Source: Effrenium voratum (Eukaryota; Sar; Dinophyceae; Suessiales; Symbiodiniaceae). Taken from it: 64,000 nucleotides of DNA. Below the pieces are notes generated by a model that was not told where the DNA came from, searched no databases, and saw only the letters and a program-made list of their open reading frames with translations. The position numbers and the translations under genes were made by a program. Below, in pieces: positions 40,311-55,100 of this stretch; the first letter of the stretch is position 1, and each line of letters starts with the position of its first letter. Location of the stretch: positions 23,501-87,500 of the forward strand of contig CAUJNA010001233.1 in the NCBI GenBank assembly GCA_963377175.1. Direction: 5' to 3'.

Positions 40311-40440
40311 ATGAAACGGTGCTTTACATGGGATGACCATCAGGGAGTCCCCGCCCCCCTCCCCAAACAGGAAAAGTTCACCACTGAACCGGAAAAGCTA
40401 GCCATGGTCATTTGGGGGCCAGGAATATTGATCAACTCCC
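40310..40440. mobile_element. fold-back MITE, family B copy 1
   Basis: Left arm CTTTACATGGGATGACCAT, right arm ATGGTCATTTGGGGGCCAGGAATATTGATCAACTCC. Related copies at 42.12 and 56.22 kb define arms ending in GAGTTGATCAA. Too short to code for anything. Confidence 0.7.
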
Positions 40441-40845
40441 TCATAGAAATGCCGCTTCCGATGCCTTTGTTGAGATGTTCAAAAAGTCGGTAGAATCTGG
40501 GCAGCGTCTTGCGAAGGTCATAATAGTCCTCGCACTCCTGAGGCAGATTCACATGTCCCAGGTTGAATTCAACTTGAGCTGAGTGACAAATGCAGGGCTT
40601 GTTATTTAGTTGGTCTGCAATTTGTGGAACTCCCAAAATGCCGAACTGGGTAGCTTCCCTGTCCATCTCGCCTTAAAACGTGCACAGTCCAAAACACTCG
40701 TCCAAACGCTTGCTCCCTGGCAATCAAATCCCCTTTGACCGGATTTCATACATTGCCCGTTAAAAAAGTCACCCCTACCAAGGGAAACTCACTTTCAATG
40801 AGGCCAACCATTGTGATGTGCAACACTGCTACACACATATACCTG

Positions 40846-40920
40846 GAGTCTCCATGACCCTTCAAAAATGGGGTCATTACCCAAAATAATGGGGTCATTG
40901 ACCCATTTTTTAAGGGTATG
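40846..40920. mobile_element. fold-back MITE, family A copy 1 (right arm truncated)
   Basis: ACCTGGAGTCTCCATGACCC arm followed by the repeated GGTCATTACCC/AATGGGGTCATTGACCC middle; the mirror arm is lost after AAGGGT. Confidence 0.75.
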
Positions 40921-41020
40921 TTTTTTCCCTTGAGGGACCCCTTGTTGCGTCTTTGAAGGGAAACCAAAAAGGACAAGTACCACTAGTTTAGGGCCCCCCA
41001 AACAAAAAGGGCACGACCAT

Positions 41021-41144
41021 ACTGTGGATGGTTGCGAAATCCATTTCGCACCACCTAGAAACCCGGGAATGATTCGATTCCCCTATAACGGTTTCCTATG
41101 GTTTCTTAGGTGGCGCGAACGGATTTTGTCCATCCACGGTGGGG
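41021..41144. mobile_element. fold-back MITE, family E copy 1
   Basis: CTGTGGATGG...CACCACCTAGAAACCC to GGTTTCTTAGGTGGCGC...CCATCCACGGTG: an imperfect 120-bp inverted repeat. A related copy at about 46671-46850 has CTGTGGATGGACGAAATCC and CACCACCTAAGAAACCC. Confidence 0.7.
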
Positions 41145-42121
41145 CCCTCTGCTTGAGCTTTCGGGCTTTCGGCCGGTCCTGCTCATCCTCCTCCGCCCTC
41201 TTCGCCTGCGAACCAGAGTTCCTTCGGGCGAATGGCGCCTTGGCTGACACGTCTGGACACATCCGTCGTACCAAGGGAAGTGGGTCAAAGAGGTGACGCT
41301 TAAAACGACCCAAAAGGGACAAAAACCACCCAAAAGGGAAATACTATATATGTGTATATAACTATTTATTTATTCATTTATTTGATTATTGATTTATTTG
41401 TTTATTGATTTATTTCTGGTTGGTTGTCACCAAATTGAGTATCGTAAATCGCCATGCCTTGAATATCTAGGGCTGGGCCAGCCCCCTGAACCATAGAAGT
41501 AAGCCACCATTGATTCAAACCTGCGGTCCCCTGGTGGCTTTATTTTGACCCATACCCAAATCTGCCTTTAGCCCCCTTGAAATCAATGGATGGGCACCAG
41601 GAAGATCTCTAAACGGCGCTTGGTGGCCTTGGATTGGGTCAGGCTTTTGTTTCCCCCGAGCTGGGCCCATACGACTTGATGAAGCCATGCCCAATGTCCG
41701 CGGTTCAGTTGCCACCAAGCAGCCTCCATGCGCACATCTCCACATGCGGCGGCCGCAAAGCACAGGGCGCGTTGCTTCGCGCTTCGCGCTTCGCGCTTCG
41801 CACTTCGCGCTCGCGCGGCGGTTGAGTCTTTTCTATGTGTGCGGGTGTGTGTTGTCGCGCTGTTCACTCATGAGAAGCAGCTGCGCAACGAACATGGTCT
41901 GTGTGTCTCAAATGTGAAACAAACTGCCTGGAGCTGGGCAAAGCTAACATCAACTGTCATAAGCTGAGCGGTGAAACTGCAGAGCGGTCCGGGCAAGCTT
42001 CCCTGTGGCGTTCAAAGAAATATTGAAGGATCGCAAAAAGGCAGGCCAGTAGATCCAGTTGCCCTACAGTTGGAGGCCAAGTGAAACTGTTATGTAAACT
42101 TGCAGAGGTAAACAAAAATGG

Positions 42122-42247
42122 AGGTTTATCAAAAGGTCCTTTACATGGGATGACCATTGGGCAAAGCCGCCCAAAAGATGATATTTCCCGCTAAATGGGA
42201 AACGATACCCATGGTCATTTAGGGGCCAGGAATGTTGATCAACTCCA
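42122..42247. mobile_element. fold-back MITE, family B copy 2
   Basis: TTTATCAAAAGGTCCTTTACATGGG to GGAATGTTGATCAACTCCAG; same arms and length (about 125 bp) as the other two copies, with different middle bases. Confidence 0.75.
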
Positions 42248-42638
42248 GATGAAGTTAGCTACTGTAGTTGCTGGATCCACTGGAAAGGAACACCACGCAG
42301 TTGACCGTGTTCTCGGCTGCTCAGGACTCCAACGAAGCTCGTTGCCACAAACAAGTTAACGTCCCACACCACTGTTTCGTGGCTGTCATGTGACATCTCC
42401 CCACCTACCTTGTCCAATCTGTTAAGTGCACATGAGCCATGGGTCAAACTTGCTTGTTTCCCCAAGAGGACATGGGCAATGGGTCCATCATGCCCCCGAA
42501 ATGAACCAGAATACAACTCTGGTCTGAAATGGAACGCGTTGACGTGGTTGGCTTCAGCTGCTTCACCTGCGAGAAGGCTCCAGCCAGTGGGCCTCTGGGC
42601 CACAAATCACAAATGAGCCCGCAGCAAGGCGAAGACTA

Positions 42639-42742
42639 CCTGGAGTCTCCTTCTGACCCTTGCAAAATGGGTTGGTCAATGACCCCAAAATAATGGTTGG
42701 TAATTGACCCATTTTTAAAGGGTCAGAAGGAGACTCCAGGTA
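42639..42742. mobile_element. fold-back MITE, family A copy 2
   Basis: TACCTGGAGTCTCCTTCTGA to GGAGACTCCAGGTATA. Both arms carry the same extra TTCTGA/TCAGAA change, so the arms stayed matched. Confidence 0.85.
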
Positions 42743-43126
42743 TATATTGTTCCAGAATATACTGCCTGTGAATCGAAGAAACAACAGGGCATGAGTGTCA
42801 TGTCATGCATGTCAGTCATGCCTTCTCACGGCTGCTTTCGGAATACGAAGCAGCGCGGCGATTTTGCGCGTTGCGACGGCTCTTAGGCACTGCTTGTGTT
42901 GCAGTGCTCCCATTCGACGCCTGCACTGAATTAGCTCCCCAAAGCCTTGCAACAGTCCCGGCACGGACCAATTGGGCATCTTTTTTTCTAGGGGCCCCCC
43001 AAGATGGGTGGTTCTCCTCTTTTTCCTTTCAAAACCACCAAAAAAATCGGAACACTTCAATCTTGCCGCCTCTCTTTGGCCGCTTCTCTCTCGCGGCAGG
43101 CTTAGCGCCGGCGCCAGCCCTCAGCG

Positions 43127-43196
43127 GCGGTGGGCCATCTCGAGGAGCTCTTCCGCGATGCGCCGCAGCCGCATCGCCTCGTCCTCTGCCTTGGGA
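43127..43196 (-). CDS. putative terminal exon of the MSH1-like gene
   Basis: Minus strand, after a CCAAGGCAG acceptor: [21 protein letters not shown] and a TGA stop. Lies 2.3 kb downstream of the last GIY-YIG exon. It can be joined in frame through a GA donor, but the sequence has no family match, so it may belong to another gene. Confidence 0.35.
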
Positions 43197-46100
43197 CGTC
43201 GAATATCCAAAACAAAACCCCGGCGATTCACCCCGGGACTCGGAGTTGAGAAGGGTTATTCCTGGGAATGTTTCTAGGTCCTCCAGATTTGAGAGGTTAG
43301 AATAAGGATACCATGTTTTTTAATGTAGGCTATGTTAGTAGGGGAACCCTTCCCAAAAAAAAAGGTTAAAAAGGGCACTACTGGGGGACAAAGGCTTTTG
43401 GGCTGGGACCATGGCGAAAAGTGGGGAACACGCCTAAAAGGGAAATCTCAGGGTGCCGCTGGACGACTGGGATTCTGGGCCGTCGCTGGGATTCGGTTGG
43501 ACCGTGCAGTGAGCTTGCTGGACCTTGTTGATCGATTCCGTGTGGAAAACACACCTTTGCTGTAGAGAATTCAGTCAGGGCTCTACGTGAGAATTCCCCA
43601 AACTGCAAGACTGCGTACACGCTTACTAACATGGAACTCAGCTACCGTTCTAAATAGGTGGGTATCACAGAGTAGACACTACCCATCTCCTGTTGGATTC
43701 CTTTCGCGGGAAATTAGCACCCAACTTGGATGTTCAACCTACATAACGAGCGTGTTGTAACCCGTTGTGAGTCTCTGAACCCGAGCTATCCCAGTAATCA
43801 CCATGATTGAACATTCAAGAAGCCCAAAGACTCCTACCCCGGCCCTCATGAATCGCTGCCTCAGCCGCAGCCTCGTCGGAGAAGTTCCTGTCCGACGCAA
43901 CAAGGCGAGTTGGCCGTGCACGCTACTTCAGCCCTGTCTCCAACAACGCGTCAGCGTCTCAAGTGTCAAATATCCGTTTCGGCCGTGATATTGTTCTGAC
44001 CACCTTGCACGAATTGTGGCAGATCCAACCAACAGCCTCTTGGTGACCATTCTCCAGCTGGGAGCTGGCAGATTTTGTCAACTTCGGTATGTGCGCGTAG
44101 AAGTCGCTCTTTTGAAACAAAAAATGCTGCTCGGGTGTTTTCGTCGTTCTTCCTTCTTGACATTTGCCGCAGTTCATGTACACCAGGGTGAAGTAGATGG
44201 CAGCCTTTGGGGGGACTAATCCAACATGATGGAATTGTGCCGTGTACGATCACCCAACTGCAACTCCATCATAGGCGGAACGCGTACGTGCATGGGCTAT
44301 CAGTTATAATACAGCCTCAAGCTGGAGTCTGCGCTCCAAGGCCACTAACGCTTGTACAGGCAGTTCATGATATTCCTAAAACCGTTACCATGAATTGTGC
44401 CCACTTACAGACCTGCGCTGGCCTTGGAAAAAGGCCCCGGATTTGTGCTACCCTCTCTCCCACTAACCTGGCACCTGTGGGGAGGCACCTGGAAGATCAG
44501 CTTCCTCTTGGAGGGCCCCCCCTGTCAGGTGCCATGTTGGTGGGAGAGAGGGTAGTTGATTCTGCTAAGGGAACCCCTTTCTAAAACTGAAAACCAGGCA
44601 TTGTTAGAGGTGTCGCAATACTATCCACAATGTTCCTCGCGCAACATGGCATCTGCAAGTAGCAGAGTCCCTCGATGTGTTCTTTCCTTCGCTTTGCCAA
44701 GCTCTTGAAACTCCCCGACTGAAAGTAACGCCCCAGCTGCATTTGGGTCATTTCTGGTTCCAGGCGGCGGGCGTTTGCGCATGCCCCTGGTGCTTGAGAG
44801 GCTCCGAAGTTGGAAACAGCAAGAAGCTGAGTGCTTGGAAGGCTGGATGGCAAACATGAACCCCGTTGATTTGTCACGTGGGTGTTCAACTGTTCCTCTA
44901 TCGCATTTGTTGGGACAAAGACCGACCGCCAGATGTTTTGTATCAAAATGATGAATTCTCCCCGCTGCAGTCGGGTGTTTCACCTGAAGGAGACTGGAAT
45001 CCCCAAAACTCAGGGTCGCGCCTCCCGAGCAAAGACTGCGGTCAGGGCTTTTGTTGCTGTGCCCTGCCATTTCTTTCTGATGGGACTAGCCAAAAAAGTG
45101 TCCTTCGGATCATGACTTCGGAATTTTGGAGGACACTTGTCCAAATGCCTCTCAAATGTGCCTGTGCCAGGACCCCTTGCGGATGCTACGGTGGGTGCTT
45201 TCTTCCTTTGATTTCCGTTAAGGGACAGCCCGTTTGTTATTTGAAATGCTGCACATGTTCGTCCCACCCACTGGAAACCAACGGAAACCATCCCTTAATT
45301 CTGAGATCGACCCATGTCATTCTTTGATCTTCTTTTCAGATTTGGCTGTGGCTCAAAATTCAAAAGCTCCATGACCCTTAAAATTTAAAAATGGTTGGTC
45401 ATTACCCAAAAACATGGTTGGTCATGGACCCATTTTTACTTCGGGTCATGGAGAGTCTCCCACAGCCATTTGCCGTTGCTCACGGCTCCATCTTCGTTTT
45501 GCTTCGCCGCCTGTGCAGGGCATCCTGGGAACTCTCCAGCGCAAAGCCCCGCAGCAGCAGCTGCCGCTGGAGCCGTGTCTCCAGGCGCCTCGCCTCTCCG
45601 GTGTTGGCCTCATGCGACGCGCGGACGAAAATCACCGCCCCCACCCTGCCGTTGTGTTTTTTTTTTTTGGGGGGGGGGAGGGCGGGGTTTTTGGGGTTTG
45701 TTGGGGGTTGATGGTATTTTTTTTGTGTATGGGCATAGGCGGCCTTGAAAAATAGATGGCCCTGGTAATGGGGAATAAAACCCATCTCAACCAGTGCCAT
45801 CCAAACTAAGCGATCAAAAGGATACCTATTATGGATATGGGTGTTGTGTGTCATGGTGAATTTCCCATATCATGGCCTTTGGCCGAACAACAGGTGATTG
45901 TTTTTCCCCGATGCAACACGGTGAATACGAGCTTAGACGGGCTGTGTACGCAAGCGACCCAGCAGAAAACCGCAAGACCAGTCACTGGTGGCAAAACATA
46001 GCAAGAACAGCAAGCTTCAAATTAACACCCAGTCATTAAGACCCGAACTTGGGCCAGGTCCTAATGAAACAGATCCCCTAGCCGCAAACCATTGGGAAAA

Positions 46101-49100
46101 AAGCGTGGGGCGGCATTCTGGAGCTTGTGCTGGTAGTGTGGGGCGGCAGGGTGGACTCCCCAAAGCAGCCCGGGAGTCGAGAAAGCAGGGCCAAGCCAGG
46201 TGGCTGTGGCTCAAAAAACCGGTACCAAAATGGAACCCTGGCAAGTGGAAACATGGGCCAAAACCTGCGTAACCCCTCCTGTTTAATTTTGAGCCACACC
46301 CAGGTCGTGTTCATCGAGTTGCCACGGGAAGTAGCAGCAGCCCCTCCAAGCGCTCACCAAAGCGTTGCCGGTGCTGTCGCAGTCGCTGCTGCATATTGTC
46401 GCTTTGTCCTTGTAGGGGTCTAGACAAGTCTAACAAATATCCGTCCATGTGTGGATCCTGTTTGGGAAACTCAAGTCTGGGTCATTCAGCATCCAGTAAA
46501 ATACTCAGGAATCAGGAATAGAGCAGTGTTGCGCAGTCAACGAAAGTCGTGCTTTAGCGATTTCTTCATGCCTAATGGTACTTTTGAGCTGCCTTCCCCT
46601 TCTGTAAGTAGTTGGTGTCCTGTTAGTCTCTCTTCAACTAATTGTGAAATTCGGATGACATAACTACAGTGGATGGGCAGGCAGATCCCTCACAAGCTGG
46701 ACTGTATGAAACCCCACTGTGGATGGACGAAATCCTGCACCACCTAAGAAACCCTGGAATGATGATCCCCCTGTAAATAGCAGCGACCAATGGCTTCTCA
46801 TGGTTTCAAAGTGTCGCATAAATTTGTCCATGCACTGAATACGCGGGCCTGCCATCTCCATCTACGGTATGTGCCAAGGTCGAATTCATTGTGCGCAGGT
46901 CATGCTCGTGATTGTTACCATGCAGGCCTTTGCACCCATTATCCAAAGAGTACATTCACCTGAACTATAACGCTTGCCTGCCGTAGTACCAAGGTCATGC
47001 CACATATCAGCCCCAGAAATAAAGAACAAAAACAACACAAACTACCTGCTTTCCCAAGAGAACATCGGAGAATTGGGTAGGCTGGTTTGTGTGGTTCAAA
47101 TTTGGGAGGGCCGCTTCACCTCTAGACTGCCAGCCACTTTGTCTCGCTGTTCTGTGTCCGAGTTCCTTGAACTTTGCTTGGCCAAACACTACGTACATCA
47201 TTGAAGACTCTGCGTCTAAAGCCGCTGGGGGTAAAGGGGTACAAGACAAACATCACCCCCTATCAGGATTTCCGTAAATATCCTATGGGTTTTGAATCGT
47301 GGAATTTCATGTAGCTGGTTTCTTAGTACCAGTAATTCGGAACCACTTCCTACGTATACTGAAGCGATCCCCGATTTGTTCAAAGCTGACATGTCGGACC
47401 TCCTCTCACCTACATTCCGAGAACCCTCCAACATTCCTTTGAGTTGTTTCATACCCGGTACCATGGAAAGGAAATTGAATAAATGATGGACCAACATCAT
47501 GGGCAGAGTTGCTCGTTCTACCCTCGGATCGGTGAGCTCGTTACAATGTGGCCCGTTCCTATGTATAACCAGTGACATTCAATGACAACGTGTGTTTCAT
47601 GGAATTCATTTGGTGTCACCAAACATGGCACTGAAACCATCATGTTCCCCTCCTATAGACACATCGTCTCAACATTACAGGCGATGATTTGAAGGGGTTT
47701 CCCACCCCAAAAGCAATGCAACAGGTGACCATCCGCATGACTGGGTTGTCATGATTGGGGAAATCTCACAGAAAGTGGCCTCCCCTAAACCGGCCATTGT
47801 CCATAACCATGGCCACATCTTTGGAGGAAGCTGAGTTCAACAACAGGGGACACTTTGAGGTCTAAGTCTGGGGGTCATTCTCAAAAACCACTCTCTAAGT
47901 TGTGGCTTTTACATGTGTGGCCTGCCCTAAACCCAGCCATTGTCCACAGCACATCTTGCAATGTTCCAGCAAACCAGAACCAGAAATACGGGATCCCCCA
48001 AAGGATCTTCATAGTGAGCTCGTGTGATCTTGCCACATGTCGCCAACAGAAGGCATGGCTTTCCATTCGGCTCCGTCCTATGTATAGCCGGCCGCTCAGG
48101 AGCAAAGCGTAGAGCACCGCTTTTCCTGCGCACAGCGGTGCCGGCAGCATGTCTTGCGGCTGCAGCAGCAGGACATCGCTCTCATCCTCACAAAAGTCAA
48201 GCAGGGCTGTTCACGACTTAAGCTCGGTGGAAACTGCGTATTGCTTGAACTAGGGGACCCCAAAATTGTGGCGCCTTCTTTTGGTTTCTCTTTAAACTTT
48301 AAACCCTCAAAACAAAGATACACGCCCAACTCCCCCAAAAAAAATATCCCAGTGTTGGTTAATTTCAGTTTCGCCGAGGGGGTGTGTTGTGTTTCAGCGG
48401 CGCGGGGAGGGGGCAGGCTGTCCCCCAAAACATTGTGTTGGTGGCTTTAAACGGCAATCAACGCAAACCAATATGCTTCCACACCGCACATTGCGCGACC
48501 TTTCGCTAAGGCAACCCCTTGCTGGCGCTTTGAAAGGGGCACTGAAAGTAAACCACCCATTTTCAGGCGGCCACCCCAAAAAATGCACTATTCAACAAAG
48601 ACAACTCTTCGAATGACCATACCACTGCAATGCTTGATCCTGATAAAGGGGGAAAATCGGAAAGGCCCTGACCCAACATACCCCATAGGCCCAGTTCTGA
48701 GGCTGCTTATTTTGGCTCCGCTGAAGCTGTCCAGTGCTTCCGATTGGCGTTTCGACACTGGAGTAGGTAACCAGGGTGTCCCCATGATGTAAAACCTAGA
48801 GGTAGCGATTCATACCAAAAGGTTGCCAACTATAGTGGCGAGACACCTGGAAGCACTGTGCAGCTTTTGTGGGAGCTCTGTCTTTCCGAATCGCGTCCCA
48901 AGAATCATACGAGGTCAATTCAGATTCCCAGTTTGAGATAGTTTGAGTGATGTTCCTCCGGCAAACAACAACACCACATGAATGAGTGATCTACTCCCGT
49001 GTAGATCAACGGAAGGAACCCAAAAGCCATCAGCGTGAACGGATCACTTAGGCGCCTACCTTGAGTGCCGCCATCATCTCAGTGACTGCTTCTACGGAGT

Positions 49101-52100
49101 CGACGCTCGATGCCTCCATCGGCACAATCAAACGCCAACTGTCCAAGCTCAGCCAGTGATTCCAATTACCGCTCCAATTACCGCTTTAGCAGGCAGCGAG
49201 GTAGTATTTCACCTCTATCTCAAATTATGATTTCCCCTTATCTGCTACAGTGGCACAGCAATGGAAGCACTGGCAGCTACATGGAACCGCGCCTCCGACA
49301 GCTCCGGCTCCTTTGCGGGCTCCGGCTCCGGCTCGGGGGCGTTCGGAGAACCACTCGGGTCCTGAGAATTGGCTTCCGAAAGACCCACGACATCAACAAA
49401 AATCATCATTGCGGGACAAGTACAAGCACTCAATCGCAGCCTGGCTCTGCCAAGCAAACAGCTGCGAGACAGCTCTTGGATGGTCAATTTGCGGCCCAAA
49501 AATGGTCTGCCCCCAAATCACAGTAGGCGAGTTTCACGGGGGGCTCTCACGAAACATAGTTTGTTGATTTTAAAGTGAAATCTACAGGAAACAAGCCATT
49601 TGGGGTTCGTTCCCCTACTTGGAGCAACACCCACATGGCCGTTCCTGAATCCGCGATTTGAGCCAGCGCCCAATTTTAACTCTCGCCTCTCTCCCAAAGA
49701 AGACAACACACGCATGTCCTCAAACGAAGCTACTCAAATATCTTCTGACCGTTTAACCCAGCGGGTCCAAGTACCCAATATTAACGGTTTGGGTTTAGTT
49801 GAAGGGGATTTGTCGATTGCAGTATTACAGATTCCTCAAATTTGGCAAATCTGAGGTACTTTGACCCTTTGGGTCAAGAACAACACCTCGCTTGCCCAAA
49901 CGACCCAGAGGGTTAAGCTTCAGGCGAACGTGGGCAAGTCACCTTTGGGCGAAACCGGGTCCTTATGCCTCGTTTAAACACAAAGGAAACTTAACCAACG
50001 TAGTACACACGTACCTGGAGTCTCCATGACCCTTAAAAATGGGTCAATGACCAACCATTATTTTGGGTAATGACCAACCATGGTTGAAGGGTCATGGAGA
50101 CTCCAGGTATAATGTTTAAGCCCCGAAACACTGCCAACCCCGTGTTCAAATTGCTTCAACCCGCAGATAGCGGGCCCTGAAATCTGTGATACCAAAGCGG
50201 TTGATTGCCAACAACTCACCTTACAGTGGATTCCCTTGGTATCACAGAAACCGCAACCCGAAACCCAAGCGGGGTGTGTTCTCAATTCGGGCGCCCCCCC
50301 CCACAAATGGCTGCTTTCCTTTTTGGCCTCTAAACCAGCATGAACAAGTTGATGAAAGGGCGCCCTCAAACCCAAACCCTTTCCCTCCCCAACCCCCCAA
50401 CCCCCTTGACCCACACCCCCCCAACCCACACCCACTCAACCCACACCCACTCAACCCACACTTACACCACCCAACTCCCCCAACCCACCGAACCCACCGA
50501 ACCCACCCAACCCACACCCACTCAACCCACACCCACACCACCCAAACCCCCCAACCCCCCAAACCCCCAAACCCAACCCCCCCAACCCCCCCAACCCACC
50601 CAACCCACACCCACTCATGCACCCTCCCAGCCCACACTCAGCCCCACCCCACCACCCAAACACAGCCCCCAAACCCCCAACCCCCAACCCCAGCCCACAA
50701 CCCCCAACCCCCAACCACCCAGCCCACCACCCAGCTCACCTTCCCCAGCCCCTGCCCACCCCCACCAAAATCAACTTCACCCACTCGCCGATCTCCACCT
50801 CCGACTGCGCCGCGTTCGGCGCCAGCAGCGCCTGGAAGCGGCCGAGGGCCCGCGCCGGCCACCCGAAGTGCTCCAAGGTGTGGGCGGCCAAGGAGTCCCG
50901 GCACACGCCCAGCTCCAAGGCGTAGGTCCAGACCGGGAACCTCCAGACTCGACTTGGCCACGGGTTGGTGTTCAGATGTGAAGCCGCCAAAACGGTCGCG
51001 CCATTTCCCAAGACAGGAGCTTCCGTTCGGGGAGCAACACCAGGGAGGCAAGCCACTATAGTAGGTAACCATAGGAACGATGATGCCAAACCTAGAGGCA
51101 GTCATAACGCAGGATTACCGACTGTAGTGACTTGCCTGCCAGCATCTGGGTAAGGGTTCCTTACCGTGTGATGCGCTTTGACCCTTTGGCGGCCTGGGGT
51201 TTGGTTTCAAGGGATGTCCAAGTGGCTGGTTGGCCTTTGCCATGGGACACATCGGACACATCGGGTCCTCGTTTAGTTCCAAGCACACATGTGGAACCCC
51301 GAGCGACACCCCACAAGGGGTTCAGGTACGGCCCACAAGAAACCCATGTTTGCAATAATTTCAAAACCTGAACAAAAATACTTGGATTCCCAAGTCGCTC
51401 GGACCTACATCCGATACCCGTAACAACTTGGCAGCTTACTTGCATACCAGGAGGCCCTCCGGTCTTCTTCATACCCATGCGCCACGCGATGGGCTGCGCC
51501 TTGCCATCCAATCCTCGGAACAGTTGCAGGCGAAGGGAATGCGTTTTGTGTTTTCCGACATTGGGTAGCTATGGCATGCTATGGCATGGTATGCTATGGT
51601 AGCATGAAATCCTCCAGTATACATATAGTTGCATTTCCAAAAGGGGTCTGTCTGTGCACTTCCATGTTTGTGGCAGGGCAGCACTTTCCAACGGGTCGTG
51701 GTCAATCCTCATTTATATAAGTGTTATTCCAAGTGGGATCAAGTTGTGGACTTCTATGTTGGGAGGGAAACTATGGTAGTAGTCATCCTTGACAAACCTC
51801 AGGCACAAGGACACGGGTCTGTGTCAAGAAAGGCCTCTGGGACCCCAAAACCCCAAAACGATTGATTCGAAAGGCTCTCCTTTTTGCTTCCCAGCCAACC
51901 TGAAAAGGGGTACCTGGAGTCTCCATGACCCTTAAAAAATGGGTCAATGACCAACCATTATTTTGGATAATGACCAACTATTTTTGAAGGGTCATGGCGA
52001 CTCCAGGTACCCTTCAAATCACCCACATGCCATGCAAGCAGCTTCAAAATCCTTCAGCATTCACGCAGCTTCAAAATTGGGGGGCCATTGTTGGATGGTG

Positions 52101-55100
52101 AAGGGCAACCAAACGGAAGCCACCCGTTTTGGGGGTGCATCCATACTAAGGCGTTTTTTTTGTTTGACCACGGATTCAGCCAGACAAAAGGCTCGAAGGC
52201 GGCGACATGCGGTTCTTGTTTTCTGTTTCCGCCGCGCCGCTGAGGTCCACATCCACAATGTCGTGGAGATGAGTGGCCACCACGAACCTAAGTTCAACAC
52301 TCTGGCCATGAGAGGGGGCGATGCTTCACCAACCCTCTGGCCATGAGAGGGGGGAACCGCACCGATGCTTCACAGCTTTCCATGCTTCACGAATTTGCTC
52401 CTTGTGGAAAGGGAATTTCAACATTCCCCCCCTGGCCATGGCGGCATCTAGCCCCGCGATTCCTCCAAACGACCTTATGGACTCTTTCCACATTTCCTAG
52501 GCCCTACAGTTCAGCCGGAAACTCAGGGAGACCTCCAGTGAAGGACCTTGGAGTTGAGCTCGGCTCATTTCCAGCTCAGCCGCCCGAAAAGGGAAGCTGG
52601 AAACCAAAAATAAATGGCAGGGGACAAACCTAGGCCTTTCTCAGGATGGATTCTTAGATCCTTCTGAGAATTTGTTGGAAGGGTTCTGAGAACCTTTCTA
52701 GGGGCAGTTGAATAAACATCGACACTGCGTCTCAACGGGATGTTAAAATCAGTGGGACCCCAAAGTGCGAGAGCATTCAAAGGGACACCACTACCACCTA
52801 GCAGCATGAGGATCTTGCGGATTGATTGGAACCGAATGGGGTGGGTGAGTTGGGCACCGTGGGAGTTCCATTCTTTTGAGACTGTGTGTATCCTTTCTGA
52901 GACGCCATGTCCAAAACAACGACAAAACCAACAACACTCAAAGACAACTACACCCAACACAATCGCAAAAACCGCCAAATCCAAACAGAAGAGCCCAACA
53001 GCCTTGTCCATCCTCTTGGGGACCCCCCTGGGTTGCTCCACAACAAGCCCAGGCGCTGCGTGCTTTGCGCGGAGAGTTCCTCGAGGAGTGCGCAAACCGC
53101 TGCCTGACGAGTCAAAAAATGAAGAAGCACCTGGGGCTCCTGAAAAAACAAGAAAGGCTTGTCTCATATTTGAGCTCAATCCGTGAGTTCCTGGACTTCC
53201 TATGCGTGTTTCTCCTGAAACCATCTCAACTCGGAAGTGAAGGAGGGAACGTGGCAAAATCTCCAGAAACGCTCCACTCGCTGGAAGTTCATGCTTCCCT
53301 TTTTCTTTGAATTCTTGCTTGTCTTTGGTGCCAACAAACAATTCTGCTTGTTGGTTTGGAAACAGGCACCTTCAAGGAAACCTTTGTTTCGCTTCCCTTT
53401 TTGGCTTCTCTTTTTGTTCTGTTTGGTAATTTTTGTGCGGTGCCTTGGCAGCGCGAGGCTCGGTACCAGAGCCGAACTCGTCCACCTGCGCGTATTCGGA
53501 TCGCGGCAATGGGATGAAGCATTCACCTGGAGTCTCCATGACCCTTCAAAAATGGGGTCATTACCCAAAATAATGGGGTCATTGACCCATTTTTTAAGGG
53601 TCATGGAGACTCCAGGCACTTAGCTGGGCCCGATAGATCCCTGAGTGACAAACTTTTAGGGAGTCAAATACGGAAAGATCCCCTACAAGTGACGTTTTCT
53701 GATCCCCCTAAAAGTGACTAACATTTATTGGATGAAATACGGACCCTACCGCTAAACCAATTAACAACCTGCAAAGCTAAGTGAATGGCTGTGAGCCACC
53801 AAGTTAGAAAGTGTTTGCTGATGTTCCATGATTCGAAGGCTGCCAGCCCCTGATATCCCATAACAACCCACCGCGAAGTGGGTTGCACGTGCAACCAATA
53901 CACACATACACGCAAAGGGTATTTGGGTCTGCGGGGTGGTTCAACTTTTAGAGACCGTAACATCCGCAGACTAACATGGGTGTGTGTCAAAATACGCGGA
54001 CGCCCACATGGGCGCCTCATCTTCAACCCTTTTGCTTGGTTTTAACATCACCTCTTGCCAGCACATACCTGGACCCCCCCAAAGGACGTCTTTTCTTCGC
54101 CCAAAAAACCCACAACAAGGGGGCAAGGCCGAAAACCCGGAACAAGCTTGAAAGATGAAGGCCACGAGAGCAACGCCCGCGAGGCTCCAGAGAAATCCAC
54201 ATCAATCGACCCGGGGGCAGCGCCATTTTTTGCTTGGGGGATGATTACTGGTCGTGGTCCGTCTTAAGATCCTCGAAATCACCCGCTATTGGCCAAACGG
54301 GAAACCATCAACGGACAGTCATGCTTGGAACCCTTCAACATGTGGTTGTGCATTTTCGAGGCTCGATATCCTTCGTTTGGTTTCAAGCAAAATAGGGGTA
54401 CCCATGGTTGCAACCGACCAAACAATTGGCCCCGAGCCTTTAAACAGCACATCTTCACTCGGGACGTCTCGGTTTCTCACCAGGGCACCAGCGCCAGTGT
54501 GCCCTGGCCAGCACGCCGCAGAAGCGAGGCTGAGATCATGGCTTCGCGGCCTTGATCTGAAACTCAACCCCCTGGTTGAGGTTTTCTTTGGGTTTCCCTT
54601 TGAACCAAGCCAGGTGTCAGAAAGGCAGGGGACCCACACCATTGTGCTCCAAACCCATTCAACAAGGGGTCAACAAACTTTCCAAAGCTGCAACTCACAA
54701 GGGATGAGCTTCTGAACCTCGTTTAGTTTTACTTTGTGGTTGGGCCAGCCGGTGACTCAAAACAAGCTCGGGCTTCTGAGAAGCAGACAACGGGCCCAGC
54801 TTCAAGGCTCCACAAGACTGAGGCAGGTACCAAACGCACTGACACCCTCGGATGGACGGTCTCCTGGCGTCACACTCCTGGCTCTGTGCGCGCGAAAATG
54901 CCCTCGCCTTCCGCTGAGATGAAGACCACCTGCTGGTACTGCGGCACAGTCGCGCCTGGCTTCACAGGACCTGGGTTGATATCAAGAGACATTTCTGCAG
55001 AAAGTGATCCATGCGTGGCAAATTAGCGCAAAGAGCCGTGAGCCTTTGTTTCCTGGTGACAACTGGTGAGTGCAATTCCCCAATGTCATCGCCTGTACTA

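Noticed and set aside
41165..41275. Minus-strand charged segment (RAEEDEQDRPKARKLKQRAP) as an exon
   Set aside because: Composition is exon-like, but there is no homology and it lies next to a MITE; not enough to call.
50186..51061. 291-codon Pro/Thr-rich + ORF
   Set aside because: Runs through a C-rich repeat and then antisense to an MSH1-like exon.
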